A DNA stretch of 56,097 nucleotides, taken from contig CALWOV010000005.1 of assembly GCA_944383275.1 (NCBI GenBank), forward strand, positions 1-56,097, in the 5' to 3' direction. A program made the position numbers and the translations under genes. Positions 43,538 to 53,924 of the stretch are shown here, piece after piece (position 1 is the stretch's first letter; each line of letters begins with the position of its first letter). The notes beneath the pieces were generated by a model that searched no databases, was not told the DNA's origin, and saw only the letters and a list, made by a program, of their open reading frames with translations. This DNA comes from an uncultured Clostridia bacterium (lineage in GTDB: Bacteria > Bacillota > Clostridia > Christensenellales > UBA1242).

Positions 43538-46297
43538 TTACTTTTTCTCTTTATCGTTATCAAAATCTATAATTCTTATTTTTTTATTAGTAAATTTTTT
43601 ATCGTTTATATAAATGTAGGTAGAAATTAGAATACAACTTGTTACCAAAAATAAACATAAAACAGTGAACTTTATGTTTTCATCGCTTATTATGTCTAAC
43701 CCACCAAGGTTTTCAGGGTCATCATTCTCATTAACATAATAAATAAACATACTTGAATAAATAGTGTTAAAGTTTGGCGTTTCTATTTTTAAATATACCA
43801 AATTATTACCTTCTTTTAAATTGGGTAAATTTTTTACATATTCCGAATTTAAACTTAAACTGTAACTTATAATTGCATCTTGCAAATCTAAATTATTTAA
43901 AATTACTTTATTATTTTCAAATATCGTTTCAATTTCTTTGTTGTAATTTACTTTATCAATAGTAAATTTATCTTTCAAAATTAAATCAAAATAATTATCT
44001 CTTTCTATTTTTACAATTACATCATAAGTGCCAGCATTTTTAAATGTTGGTTTTGTTGTTATATATTTACCATCTACAAAATAGTAAACTATATCTTTAG
44101 AACCTAAACCTTTAATATTAAAACTTTGAAATTCAGAATTATAATCAACTGTTGTATCACAAATTTCCACATTTTCTATTAAATTGGGCTTATAACTTGC
44201 TGTTAATGTTAAATCTTCTGTCACTTTATACTCTTTTGCATTTATTAAATTTCCATTTAACAAAAAGCCAATAAAAGAATAATTTTCTAAATCGGGCATA
44301 TGAATTTCAGATAATAAACTGTTTTCTTTAACCGTAAAAGATAAAGTCGTTTCATTACAATTAATTAAAATTTTATAATAAAAAACTAAATTAATACAAT
44401 TTGATAAATCATTGTAAATAAATTCAATATTATCTTCACAAGTATTAAATAAATTATAATTTTCATTCGTAACATTTAAAATGGCGTTATCAAGTTTAGA
44501 ACTAAAATTAATACGAATATTGCTTCCACAATAACCTATTAAATTTTCTATATCAGTCGCATAAATTGCCTTGTTTGTTTCAATTTCATAATTATTACCA
44601 ACAAAACTGCAATTTCCACCTAAATATAATGTTCCACTGTTTTTAATACAAAAATCATTAGAAATAATTTTAGTTGAAACTAAATTTAATGTTGAGTTAT
44701 TTTCAACTTTACCACTAATTTCTGAATTACATATGCTTAATAAATTAGTTGTTAAATTTTTAGAACAAGTTGAATTAGCAACATCACCACTTAAAGTGCT
44801 GTCATTAATTTTCATATTTCCAACATTTTTAATTTTACTTTCATTTAAAGTAGAAAAAGAAATTTTAGAACTTCCATAATTTGTTAAATCAAGGTTTGTA
44901 AATATACAATTTTCAAAATATAAATTACCATAATTTACAATATTGGAATTAGAACAATTAATAACACAATTACAAAAATGTATATTCGAATTCTCGTTAA
45001 AAACTAGATTTTGATTAAATAATATTCCACTTACAGAGTATTTAAGATTGTTAAATGTAATTTTATTTTTATTAGAAATAATTTCAATTTTACAATCTTT
45101 ATATTCATTTTCGATTTTACGATTAAGGTCAATTACATTAATTGCATTTTCTACATAACAAATTTCGTTTGTTATGTTTCCATTACTATCTAAATAATAT
45201 TCAACATTTCCTAAACTTGAAGTATATAATGCTATAACAAAATCGCCATTTTCATCACTGTTAATTTTATAATTAAAAGTGTTTACGCAAGTTTCAAATT
45301 TTGCATACAAGTTTATATTTTTAGAAATTTCTGTTAAAAAATTGAACTTTTCATTGTTATCATCATACCAGCCTAAAAACACTTTGCCTAAGGGCGTTTC
45401 AATTTCTGGTTCCTTTACATAACCTGAATAAATAAAATATTGACAATCTAAAAGTGAGTTATTTTCATTAATAAAACTTACATTTATAACTGGGCTTTCA
45501 CCTGCAATAATATACATATTTAAGGCATAGTGCTTTAATGTGTAATTAGGGTTTGATAAAACAAAATATTTTGAATGTTCTTCATCAACATAACTTACAA
45601 CTGAAATGTTTTTACTTAAATCAATTAAACCTTCATAATAAATTCTTATAATTTCACCACAATATGCAACTTTATTCATAGCGAAAACAGGTTTTGTTGT
45701 TTTTATATCACAAATGCTACTAGATTTTATGGCTGGTGTATTTTCTAAATATATATTACCTAAATTATAAATTGCTGGAAGTTTTTTGCTATTGCTTATT
45801 ACTGAACCTGAATTTATTTTTAATATTCCGTTATTTACAATGGTTGTTTCTTCTGAATATAAATTACTGTTTGAAATTAAAAGCGAACTGTTGGTTTCTA
45901 TATTGGCAACTGTTTTAACTGCTCCATTTATTATAAAAGTATTAAATTCAACTTCACTATTATTAGTTATTTTAATAGCTAAATCTAAATTACAATTTAA
46001 ATTTCCAGACAAAACCAAGTTTTTATTATCTATATTTATAGTATCACTTAAAACAACGCCATCATCGAAAATAATTGTGCTATTATTTGGAATTAAATTT
46101 ATAATATCGTTAACATTTTCATAACCACTAGCATCACTATAAATTAGATATGTAGAATTGTTAATATTTAGATAATTATAACTAGAATTTTGATATGCAA
46201 AAACTACTTCCGTTGGAATTTTGTTTAATCCAAACAAAACGGAAGTTAAAAACAGTATAATTAAAAAACCTAACACTTTTTCTAGGCACTTTTCCAT
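43538..46297 (-). CDS. Large surface protein with beta-helix-like and Flg_new/InlB-B repeats
   Basis: The 919-residue protein has a signal peptide or membrane helix (about residues 8-28) and a C-terminal helix (about 870-892) followed by a basic tail (NDKKFTNKKIR), the same topology as the giant protein at 1508. Two stretches (about 55-200 and 400-620) consist of short Asn/Ser/Ile-rich rungs such as NNSEVEFNTFIINGAV and NYGNLYFENCIFTNLDL, resembling a right-handed beta-helix. They alternate with Flg_new / InlB_B-like repeats: one block has GKVFLGWYDDNNEKFN then INLYAKFE, another ENYSFIGFLLNGNLINAKEY. Near residues 745-850 there are MBG-type domains. No LPXTG motif is present. The ribosome binding site is weak (AAAAGATAAAA). 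The role is likely adhesion or contact with host or matrix (inference). Confidence 0.75.
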   Translation of the reverse strand: MEKCLEKVLGFLIILFLTSVLFGLNKIPTEVVFAYQNSSYNYLNINNSTYLIYSDASGYENVNDIINLIPNNSTIIFDDGVVLSDTINIDNKNLVLSGNLNCNLDLAIKITNNSEVEFNTFIINGAVKTVANIETNSSLLISNSNLYSEETTIVNNGILKINSGSVISNSKKLPAIYNLGNIYLENTPAIKSSSICDIKTTKPVFAMNKVAYCGEIIRIYYEGLIDLSKNISVVSYVDEEHSKYFVLSNPNYTLKHYALNMYIIAGESPVINVSFINENNSLLDCQYFIYSGYVKEPEIETPLGKVFLGWYDDNNEKFNFLTEISKNINLYAKFETCVNTFNYKINSDENGDFVIALYTSSLGNVEYYLDSNGNITNEICYVENAINVIDLNRKIENEYKDCKIEIISNKNKITFNNLKYSVSGILFNQNLVFNENSNIHFCNCVINCSNSNIVNYGNLYFENCIFTNLDLTNYGSSKISFSTLNESKIKNVGNMKINDSTLSGDVANSTCSKNLTTNLLSICNSEISGKVENNSTLNLVSTKIISNDFCIKNSGTLYLGGNCSFVGNNYEIETNKAIYATDIENLIGYCGSNIRINFSSKLDNAILNVTNENYNLFNTCEDNIEFIYNDLSNCINLVFYYKILINCNETTLSFTVKENSLLSEIHMPDLENYSFIGFLLNGNLINAKEYKVTEDLTLTASYKPNLIENVEICDTTVDYNSEFQSFNIKGLGSKDIVYYFVDGKYITTKPTFKNAGTYDVIVKIERDNYFDLILKDKFTIDKVNYNKEIETIFENNKVILNNLDLQDAIISYSLSLNSEYVKNLPNLKEGNNLVYLKIETPNFNTIYSSMFIYYVNENDDPENLGGLDIISDENIKFTVLCLFLVTSCILISTYIYINDKKFTNKKIRIIDFDNDKEKK

Positions 46298-46371
46298 AAT
46301 ATTTTATCTTTTGTATTTAACATATTTTATTCTTAAAGAATATTATATTTAAAAAAATTGTGGGTAGTAAA

Positions 46372-47442
46372 ATGAAAGAAAATCTTTATAAACTAATAAA
46401 CTTAAATAATCTAAAAAATAACGCACAACTTATTAAACAAAAGTTTAATGGCACCAAAATTTATGCTGTTATTAAAGGAAATGCCTATGGGCACAATTTA
46501 AAACAATGTGTTATATCTTTAAATAATATTGTTGATGGCTTTGTAACAGTAAACAACACCGAAGCAATTAAAGCCAGAAAATACACAGATAAAAGCATTG
46601 TTGTTATAGGCAGTTTATTAGAAAAAAATTTAACTTCTGCTATTAAACATAACATAGAATTTACAATTCAATCAAGTTTTGAAAGCAAATTAATTGAAAA
46701 ATATGCGAAAAAAAATAAAAAAATTTGCAAAATTCATATAAAAATAGATACAGGTATGCACAGATTAGGTTTACACACCAATCGAGAACTAAAAAAAATT
46801 GTTAACTTTATAAAAAACAGTTGTTGGTTAGAACTTGCTGGTGTTTGCTCGCATATGGGTGGAGATGAAAATGGAAACAGAACCAAAGCACAATTCATTA
46901 AATTTAACGAAATATTAAACGAATGCAACTTATTTAATGTTCCTAAACACATTGCTAACACTGAAACTTTATTTTTAAATGATATATATGGTTTAAATAT
47001 AGCAAGAGTTGGCATTGGGATTTATGGATATGGAAATAAAAACTTACAACCTGTTATGAGTGTTTTTGCAAAAATTTTGCATATATCTCATATAAAAGCA
47101 GGAGAATTTGCAGGCTATGGAACAAACTTTGTTGCAAAGAAAAATATGCGAATTGCTGTGTTAAACATTGGATATGCACAGGGCTTTATGAGAATATATG
47201 CAAAAAGGGGTTATGTGCTTATTAATGGTAAAAAAGCAAAAATTATTGCTAATATTTGTATGGATATGACGATTGTTGATATAAGCAATATAAAAGATGT
47301 AAAAATTGGAGATTATGCTGTTATACTTGGTAAATCTAAAAACAAAGAAATTACAGCAAAAGATATTGCTAAAAAGTGTAAAACTATTGAATATGAAATT
47401 TTAACTAATTTTAATTTAATAACTTGCACAAAATATTGCTAG
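46372..47442 (+). CDS. alr: Alanine racemase
   Basis: Alr makes D-alanine for peptidoglycan with pyridoxal phosphate. The 356 residues form the TIM-barrel and beta domain: AVIKGNAYGHN with the PLP-binding Lys at about 35, KIDTGMHRLG, the ARVGIGIYGYG motif, AGYGTNF with the catalytic Tyr, LNIGYAQGFMR, and MDMTIVDIS. A GTG at 46360 would add four residues; neither start has a strong ribosome binding site. It is divergent from the surface-protein gene and ends before a structured region and a terminator. In spore formers alr may also lower alanine-triggered germination, which is only a possibility here. Confidence 0.94.
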   Translation: MKENLYKLINLNNLKNNAQLIKQKFNGTKIYAVIKGNAYGHNLKQCVISLNNIVDGFVTVNNTEAIKARKYTDKSIVVIGSLLEKNLTSAIKHNIEFTIQSSFESKLIEKYAKKNKKICKIHIKIDTGMHRLGLHTNRELKKIVNFIKNSCWLELAGVCSHMGGDENGNRTKAQFIKFNEILNECNLFNVPKHIANTETLFLNDIYGLNIARVGIGIYGYGNKNLQPVMSVFAKILHISHIKAGEFAGYGTNFVAKKNMRIAVLNIGYAQGFMRIYAKRGYVLINGKKAKIIANICMDMTIVDISNIKDVKIGDYAVILGKSKNKEITAKDIAKKCKTIEYEILTNFNLITCTKYC

Positions 47443-47517
47443 ACAACATACTATGACTATGTGGCAAAAGCCACACAATTTACGAAGCACGACTTCGTTG
47501 GTTTTATGGCAACATAG
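47443..47517. repeat. Palindrome-rich structured element downstream of alr
   Basis: Within 75 bases after the alr stop there are an outer pair CTATG / CATAG (47457-47461 with 47513-47517), a hairpin GTGGC-AAAA-GCCAC (47461-47474), a hairpin ACGAAG-CACGA-CTTCGT (47482-47498) and a short GTTG / CAAC pair (47497-47513). It may be a REP-like or small-RNA element. Part of it resembles the sequence at the right end of the window (ACTATGTG, AATTT-hairpin, GTTG...CAAC). Confidence 0.45.
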
Positions 47518-47528
47518 AACAATATATT

Positions 47529-47556
47529 AAGGGGAAGAAAAACTCTTCCCTTTTTA
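47529..47556 (+). terminator. Terminator downstream of alr
   Basis: AAGGGGAAGA / TCTTCCCTT stem with one bulged G and loop AAAAC, followed by TTTTT. Confidence 0.82.
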
Positions 47557-47617
47557 TTAATTAAAAATATCCTAATAAACACTTTTATAGTATTTTTTAT
47601 TTTGATTTATTTTTAAA

Positions 47618-47646
47618 TTGACTTTTATTTTATGTTTTAATATAAT
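47618..47646 (+). promoter_or_regulatory. Sigma-A promoter of the iron alcohol dehydrogenase
   Basis: TTGACT (47618-47623), 17-base spacer, TATAAT (47641-47646); leader of about 35 bases. Confidence 0.8.
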
Positions 47647-47687
47647 TTTTATATTATAACTAAATTTAATTTATAAAAGGAAATTAT

Positions 47688-48887
47688 ATGAATAAATTTT
47701 TTTGCAGAGTTTATCAAAAAGTGATGTATGTTGCAACTTTCTTTTTACCTTGGAGGCAACCACAAATCATTAAAGGCACAGACAGTATGGAACAACTTGC
47801 CGATTTACTTAATGAAAAAGCGCTTAAAAAAGTACTTGTAGTTACAGATGCTGGGCTTTTAAAACTTGGGCTTTTAGAAAATATGTTAACAAAATTTAAA
47901 GAAAAAGAAATAGAAGTTGCATTGTTTGACAAAACAGTTGCAAACCCAACAATTAATAATATTGAAGATGCTGTTGAACTATATAACACAGAAAATTGCC
48001 AAGCAATTATTGCTTTTGGTGGTGGTTCTCCTATTGACTGTGCAAAAGGTGTTGGTGCAAGAATTGCTCGCCCAAACAAGACCATTCCTAAAATGCGTGG
48101 GCTTTTGAAAGTAGGAAAAAAATTGCCATTTTTAGTTGCAATTCCTACAACTGCAGGAACAGGAAGTGAAACCACTCTTGCTGCTGTTGTTACAAACTCG
48201 GATACTCACGAAAAATATGCTATTAACGACTTGCATTTGATTCCACAAGTTGCAGTTTTAGACCCATCTCTTACCGTTTCACTACCAAAGCATATCACAT
48301 CAACAACCGGTATTGATGCACTTACGCACGCTATTGAAGCATATATTGGGAAAAGTAATACAAGTAAAACAAAAGAAGACGCAAAAAACGCAACAGCACT
48401 TATTTTTGAAAACTTACTTATTGCATACAAACAACCAGACAACATTGAAGCAAGGCAAAATATGCAAGAAGCAGCATATCTTGCAGGTGCAGCATTTACG
48501 CGAGCATATGTTGGAAATGTTCACGCAATAGCACATACTTTAGGTGGGTTCTATGGTGTTCCACACGGACTTGCAAACGCTGTTATACTTCCATATGTTT
48601 TGGAATATTACGGAGAAAGTGTTTATAAAAAACTTGCTGAACTTGCAAAATATATAAACTTATGCTCGGAAGAAGAAGATAACAAAACTGCTGCAATTAA
48701 ATTTATAAATGCAGTAAAAGAACTTAATAAACAACTTGAAATTCCAGATAAAATTGACGGAATAAAAGATGAAGATATTCCAAATATGATAAAAAATGCT
48801 TTAAGAGAAGCTAACCCACTTTACCCTGTTCCTAGAATTTTTGATGCTAAAGATTTTGAAAATATTTATTATATGATAAAAAAATAA
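47688..48887 (+). CDS. Iron-containing (group III) alcohol dehydrogenase
   Basis: Group III dehydrogenases oxidise or reduce small alcohols and aldehydes with NAD(P) and Fe2+. The 399-residue protein has AFGGGSPIDCAKGVG (nucleotide-binding region), PTTAGTGSETTLAAVV, metal-ligand segments TGIDALTHAIEAYIG and the double-His GNVHAIAHTLGGFYGVPHG. The extra N-terminus (FCRVYQKVMYVATFFLPWRQ) is seen in a subset of butanol-dehydrogenase-like proteins. AAAAGGAAA precedes the ATG. Alcohol formation in fermentation is the likely role; the substrate cannot be told. Confidence 0.93.
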   Translation: MNKFFCRVYQKVMYVATFFLPWRQPQIIKGTDSMEQLADLLNEKALKKVLVVTDAGLLKLGLLENMLTKFKEKEIEVALFDKTVANPTINNIEDAVELYNTENCQAIIAFGGGSPIDCAKGVGARIARPNKTIPKMRGLLKVGKKLPFLVAIPTTAGTGSETTLAAVVTNSDTHEKYAINDLHLIPQVAVLDPSLTVSLPKHITSTTGIDALTHAIEAYIGKSNTSKTKEDAKNATALIFENLLIAYKQPDNIEARQNMQEAAYLAGAAFTRAYVGNVHAIAHTLGGFYGVPHGLANAVILPYVLEYYGESVYKKLAELAKYINLCSEEEDNKTAAIKFINAVKELNKQLEIPDKIDGIKDEDIPNMIKNALREANPLYPVPRIFDAKDFENIYYMIKK

Positions 48888-48920
48888 TTTTTGTTTATAA
48901 AATGTTATCAAGGAGTAATT

Positions 48921-49196
48921 ATGATTCATTCTTTAGCTGGTGGTAATATACGCGATTTAAAAATATATGATTTTGCAAAAGTTGAGTTTGTTGAAGGCGA
49001 AAATATAGGAAAAATAAGTTGGTATATAAACCCTTTTTGGCAACTAAAACTTGGAGATTTGGTGTTAGTGCCTTTTGGTCCAAGAGAAAACTTGATTAAG
49101 GCAAAAGTGTTAAAGATAGAACATAATGTTAATGAACAAGTTGCACCAATTCCCACAAAAAGAGCAAAAGAAATATTTAAGATTATAGAAAATTAA
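48921..49196 (+). CDS. Small beta-rich protein resembling a PriA 3'-binding-like domain
   Basis: The 91 residues form mainly beta strands: VEFVEGENIGKISWYINPFW, LKLGDLVLVPFGPRENLIKA and KVLKIEHNVNEQVAPIPTKR. The LGDLVLVPFG...AKVLKIE pattern resembles the N-terminal beta-barrel of PriA (VxVPFGxRxxxGxVxxI), but helicase motifs are absent. A longer ORF from 48891 is possible, but AAGGAG lies five bases before the ATG at 48921. It is 33 bases after the alcohol dehydrogenase, and a shared bidirectional terminator follows. The function is unknown. Confidence 0.7.
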   Translation: MIHSLAGGNIRDLKIYDFAKVEFVEGENIGKISWYINPFWQLKLGDLVLVPFGPRENLIKAKVLKIEHNVNEQVAPIPTKRAKEIFKIIEN

Positions 49197-49252
49197 AAAT
49201 GCATATAAAAATATAAAGTTAAACTAATTTTTTATATTTATTTTAAATTAAT

Positions 49253-49283
49253 AAAAAACTTTATCTTTATGATAAAGTTTTTC
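49253..49283. terminator. Bidirectional terminator between convergent genes
   Basis: AAAAACTTTATC / GATAAAGTTTTT 12-base stem with a five-base loop, A run to the left and T run to the right; serves the small gene (+) and the epimerase gene (-). Confidence 0.88.
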
Positions 49284-49288
49284 TTTAA

Positions 49289-50338
49289 TTATTTCATTTT
49301 TAGTCTAATGTTATTTAATTGTTCTTTATTTTTACTCTTTTTATTAGTTTCAAAGCATTCGGGTTTATTTGTTTTAAACCAATCAATTGCATCACATATA
49401 CTTTCTTCAACTGGTCTAGTATTGTAACCAAGTTGTTGTTTTGCTTTTTCATTGCTAAAATTAGAATTACTGTTTAATGTATATAAAGAATAGGAACTAA
49501 AAACAGGTTTTTTCTTTCTAACTTTATAATATAAATCACTTAATTTAGCAAACATTTTAACAAACCACAATGCTAATTTCGCTGGGAATTTTGTTCTTCC
49601 AATTTTTTTATTAATTATTGTAAACATTTCTTTTAGTGTAACTGTGTATCCACTTAAAATATATCCTTCTTTTTTACCACCTTTTTCTGCTGCCGAAATT
49701 ATGCCATCAGCAACATCTCGAACATCTACAAAATTATATCCACCCTTTACATAAGCGAAAAGTTTTTTGTTTATATAATCAATGATAACTTGTCCTAATT
49801 CGGAAATTTTATAATCGAAAGGTCCTATTACTCCAGATGGATAAACAACTGTTGCATTAAGACCTTTATCGCAACTATCTAGAACATATTTTGTTGCAAT
49901 ACATTTAGTTTTAGCATAATCTCCAATAATTTTATTTTCATCAAAAACATCTGGTTCTAATAGAACTTTATTTTTAACTGGTTCTATAATATGCACCGAA
50001 CTTGTATAAACAAATTTTGGAATTTTATTTTCAACGCAAGCATCTACTACATTTTTCGTGCCTTCAACATTTACTTTATATACCTTATCTATATCAGTTG
50101 TGCCTATATTAATAATTCCTGCCAAATGAAAAACTGTAACATTTCCTTTTAAAGTTTTAAAAATAAAATCTCTATCACAAACATCACCATAAACAATTTC
50201 TATATCCAAATCTTTTAAAGGTGTTAAATCTTCATTAGGAAGCACTATTGCTGTAACTTTTTTATTTAGTTTTAAAAGTTTTTTAATTAAAACATTTCCT
50301 ATATGCCCTGTTCCACCAGTTACTATACACTTTTCCAT
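49289..50338 (-). CDS. NAD-dependent epimerase/dehydratase (extended SDR)
   Basis: The 349-residue protein has the Rossmann start CIVTGGTGHIGNVLIKKLL, acidic DIEIVYGDVCD, LAGIINIG, TSSVHI and the catalytic YAKTK (Tyr-x-x-x-Lys). It resembles the dihydroflavonol-reductase/3-beta-HSD-like branch rather than sugar epimerases such as GalE (inference from VFHLAGIINIG and GVIGPFD). The ATG at 50350 overlaps the ribosome binding site TGGAGGA, so the ATG at 50338 is chosen. The tail is basic. The substrate is unknown. Confidence 0.88.
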   Translation of the reverse strand: MEKCIVTGGTGHIGNVLIKKLLKLNKKVTAIVLPNEDLTPLKDLDIEIVYGDVCDRDFIFKTLKGNVTVFHLAGIINIGTTDIDKVYKVNVEGTKNVVDACVENKIPKFVYTSSVHIIEPVKNKVLLEPDVFDENKIIGDYAKTKCIATKYVLDSCDKGLNATVVYPSGVIGPFDYKISELGQVIIDYINKKLFAYVKGGYNFVDVRDVADGIISAAEKGGKKEGYILSGYTVTLKEMFTIINKKIGRTKFPAKLALWFVKMFAKLSDLYYKVRKKKPVFSSYSLYTLNSNSNFSNEKAKQQLGYNTRPVEESICDAIDWFKTNKPECFETNKKSKNKEQLNNIRLKMK

Positions 50339-50350
50339 TTTATCCTCCAT

Positions 50351-50633
50351 TTCTTAAACGAAAATTCAATTTTATTTATTTGTATAATAAAATAAATTTT
50401 TATATCATATTTATTATCTTTTTAAATAATTATTAACTAAAATCAACAACTATAAAACTAAAATAGTATTTTACCTTTTTCTAAAATATAATTTCTAAAA
50501 ATAGACAACTATTTAAACAAGAGTAGTCTTAATAAAATTAACTTATATTTATATAATTAGAATTTTGTATTTGACAACTTTAAAGTCAGCCATAAAATTT
50601 TTTATTTTACCATAAATAGTATAAAAAATTAAA
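50351..50633. other. AT-rich intergenic region without a recognised gene
   Basis: Almost 300 bases of A/T-rich DNA between the epimerase and the collagen gene; no ORF with a ribosome binding site, no RNA gene. The epimerase promoter should be here but no convincing -35/-10 pair was found. Confidence 0.4.
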
Positions 50634-50688
50634 AATAAAAAAGCAATCAAATTAACTTTTAAATTAATAATGTTAATTTAATTGCTAT
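50634..50688 (-). terminator. Long-stem terminator of the collagen-like gene
   Basis: AGCAATTAAATTAAC / GTTAATTTGATTGCT 15-base stem (one wobble) with a 15-base loop, followed on the minus strand by TTTTTTATTTTTAA. Confidence 0.75.
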
Positions 50689-50707
50689 TAATTTTAAGAT
50701 ATTAATT

Positions 50708-52117
<1,410 letters not shown>

Positions 52118-52118
52118 T

Positions 52119-52136
52119 TAGGAGTTTTTACTCCTA
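52119..52136 (-). other. Perfect hairpin at the predicted 5' end of the collagen mRNA
   Basis: TAGGAGT / ACTCCTA with a four-base loop. It lies between the candidate promoter and the AGAGGG ribosome binding site, 17 bases before the start codon. A 5'-terminal hairpin can protect mRNA from decay. Confidence 0.55.
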
Positions 52137-52138
52137 TC

Positions 52139-52167
52139 CATATTATGCGAAAAAAATAAATTTTGTT
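52139..52167 (-). promoter_or_regulatory. Candidate sigma-K-type promoter of the collagen gene
   Basis: Minus strand AACA (the mACm -35), 16-base spacer, CATAATATG (consensus CATAnnnTA with one mismatch). A mother-cell late promoter would suit an exosporium protein. It might instead be read by sigma-E. Confidence 0.4.
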
Positions 52168-52248
52168 ATTACATATTTTATTTATGATAAATAAGCAAAA
52201 TAGTTGATTTTTATTTGTTATTATTATATACTAATTTTAGAGGTATTT

Positions 52249-52836
52249 ATGGAAGAAAATTTCGTTAAAAATGAATCCACGAATTTGTTCGACAATGTGC
52301 TTGATAAAAATGAACAAATAATAAAAATTATTAAACCTAATAAATTAAAACTTTTTATTTATTGGCTTAGCAATGCTTTTTGGATTAATTTTTGGATTGC
52401 AATCATAACAATTCTACCAATGCTAAGTGCTGGCTGGGAAATGGGCGAAAGTTTAAGTTGGGAATTTTATATGATACCTGTAGCAATTATTGTTTTAATA
52501 TTTATATTTACAGCAATATTTGCAGCAATTTATTATAAAAATAATTATTTTGCATACACAAACGCAAGAATTTTAATTCGTTCTGGGATTATTGGTATAG
52601 ATTTTAAAAGTTTAGATATGCGTTATGTTGGTGCATTAAATGTTAAGGTTGGTTTTTGGGATAAAGTTTTAAAACAAGAAACTGGAACAATAACCTTTGG
52701 CAGTATGTCTAGCCCTATGGCAACATCTAAAGCAGTTGGATATAATTTTTCACATATTGAAAAACCTTATGAACTTTATAAAGAAATGAAACAAGTGGTT
52801 GAAGAGGTTAAAGAAAAATATAAAAATGTTGTATAA
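52249..52836 (+). CDS. Membrane protein with bacterial PH domain
   Basis: The 195-residue protein has two membrane helices (about residues 36-56 and 75-105) and a PH-like domain (about 105-180) with NARILIRSGIIGIDFKSLDM and GTITFGSM, as in YdbS/bPH_2 proteins. A longer ORF from 52204 exists, but AGAGG before the ATG at 52249 favours the shorter start. Its function is not known; it is a single-gene unit followed by a terminator. Confidence 0.85.
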   Translation: MEENFVKNESTNLFDNVLDKNEQIIKIIKPNKLKLFIYWLSNAFWINFWIAIITILPMLSAGWEMGESLSWEFYMIPVAIIVLIFIFTAIFAAIYYKNNYFAYTNARILIRSGIIGIDFKSLDMRYVGALNVKVGFWDKVLKQETGTITFGSMSSPMATSKAVGYNFSHIEKPYELYKEMKQVVEEVKEKYKNVV

Positions 52837-52864
52837 AAAGCAAATTTTATTTGCTTTTTTTATT
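52835..52864 (+). terminator. Terminator of the PH-domain gene
   Basis: AAAAGCAAA / TTTGCTTTT nine-base stem, loop TTTTA, T run; overlaps the stop codon. Confidence 0.88.
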
Positions 52865-52881
52865 TTTTAAGTCTGTTTTTA

Positions 52882-52910
52882 TTGAATTACAATAACACAA
52901 TTGCTAAAAT
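52882..52910 (+). promoter_or_regulatory. Sigma-A promoter of the GH16 gene
   Basis: TTGAAT (52882-52887), 17-base spacer ending TGC, TAAAAT (52905-52910). Confidence 0.7.
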
Positions 52911-52937
52911 AATTAAAAACTAATAAATAGGTTTATT

Positions 52938-53846
52938 ATGAAAAAAACTTTAAGTTTAAAGAAAAAAATAATAATTTCAATAATCAGCATTTTTCTTGCA
53001 ATGATTATTATTTTTGTTTGTGTGTTTTGTTTTTTATCATTCCCTTTTGCTGATAAAATTGATGATGCTTATATTTCACAAAATACAACTTTAAATGAAA
53101 TTAAGCAAAACTATAAAGAAGTGTTTTTTGATGATTTTGAAAATGCAACATTAAATGAAAAATTTTGGAATTTTGAAGGCAGTAGAACAAATAGAAATAA
53201 TGAATTACAAACTTATGCAGATAGTTTAAAAGATAATAATATTGAATTTGAAAATGGTTGCCTTAATATTATTGCAAAACAAGAAAAAAGGAATGGAAAA
53301 GAATTTACATCAGCAAGTATAACAACGCAAGGTAAAGTTGCATATAAATATGGAATTTTTGAAATAAAAGCAAAACTTCCAAAGGGTAACGGAATGTGGC
53401 CTGCTTTTTGGCTTATGGGACAAACCCAATTTTTTAATATACAATTATGGCCAATTACTGGTGAGATTGATATTATGGAGTCTATATGTGGTAAAGATGA
53501 TGACCAAAAAATATACAGCACTATTCACTATGGAGGAACAGTATTTTCGGGGTCACTTTATAGACAAGGTGGAGAGTTCGTTTTAAATAATGATAAATTC
53601 TATAATGATTATCATATTTTTGGAGTTGTTATTACCGACAGACAAATGCTGTTTTATGTTAATGATGTAATTCACACTTATATTGATATTACTGATTCAA
53701 AATGTGATACTTTCAGGAAATATGACAAATATATTTTATTAAATCTTGCAATTGGTGGAGAATGGGCAGGTTCACCCGATGAAACAACAGAATTTCCAAA
53801 TATCTATTCAATAGATTATCTAAAAATTTATCAAGAAGATATTTGA
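52938..53846 (+). CDS. Glycoside hydrolase family 16, laminarinase-like
   Basis: GH16 enzymes cut beta-1,3 or beta-1,3/1,4 glucans. The 302-residue protein has one N-terminal membrane helix (about residues 10-36) and then a jelly-roll catalytic domain. Motifs are GIFEIKAKLPKGNGMWPAFW, the catalytic ITGEIDIMES (Glu-x-Asp-x-x-Glu), TIHYGG and the DYHIFGVV segment. The end IYSIDYLKIYQ is typical. The helix anchors it outside. The ribosome binding site is weak (TAGG). Its own promoter is present. It probably releases oligosaccharides from polysaccharides (inference). Confidence 0.93.
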   Translation: MKKTLSLKKKIIISIISIFLAMIIIFVCVFCFLSFPFADKIDDAYISQNTTLNEIKQNYKEVFFDDFENATLNEKFWNFEGSRTNRNNELQTYADSLKDNNIEFENGCLNIIAKQEKRNGKEFTSASITTQGKVAYKYGIFEIKAKLPKGNGMWPAFWLMGQTQFFNIQLWPITGEIDIMESICGKDDDQKIYSTIHYGGTVFSGSLYRQGGEFVLNNDKFYNDYHIFGVVITDRQMLFYVNDVIHTYIDITDSKCDTFRKYDKYILLNLAIGGEWAGSPDETTEFPNIYSIDYLKIYQEDI

Positions 53847-53924
53847 TTTTTTAAATAAAGGCAAACATATTAATATGATTAACAATTATTTACTTCTTTT
53901 AATATTATGTTAAGAGAGGTATAT

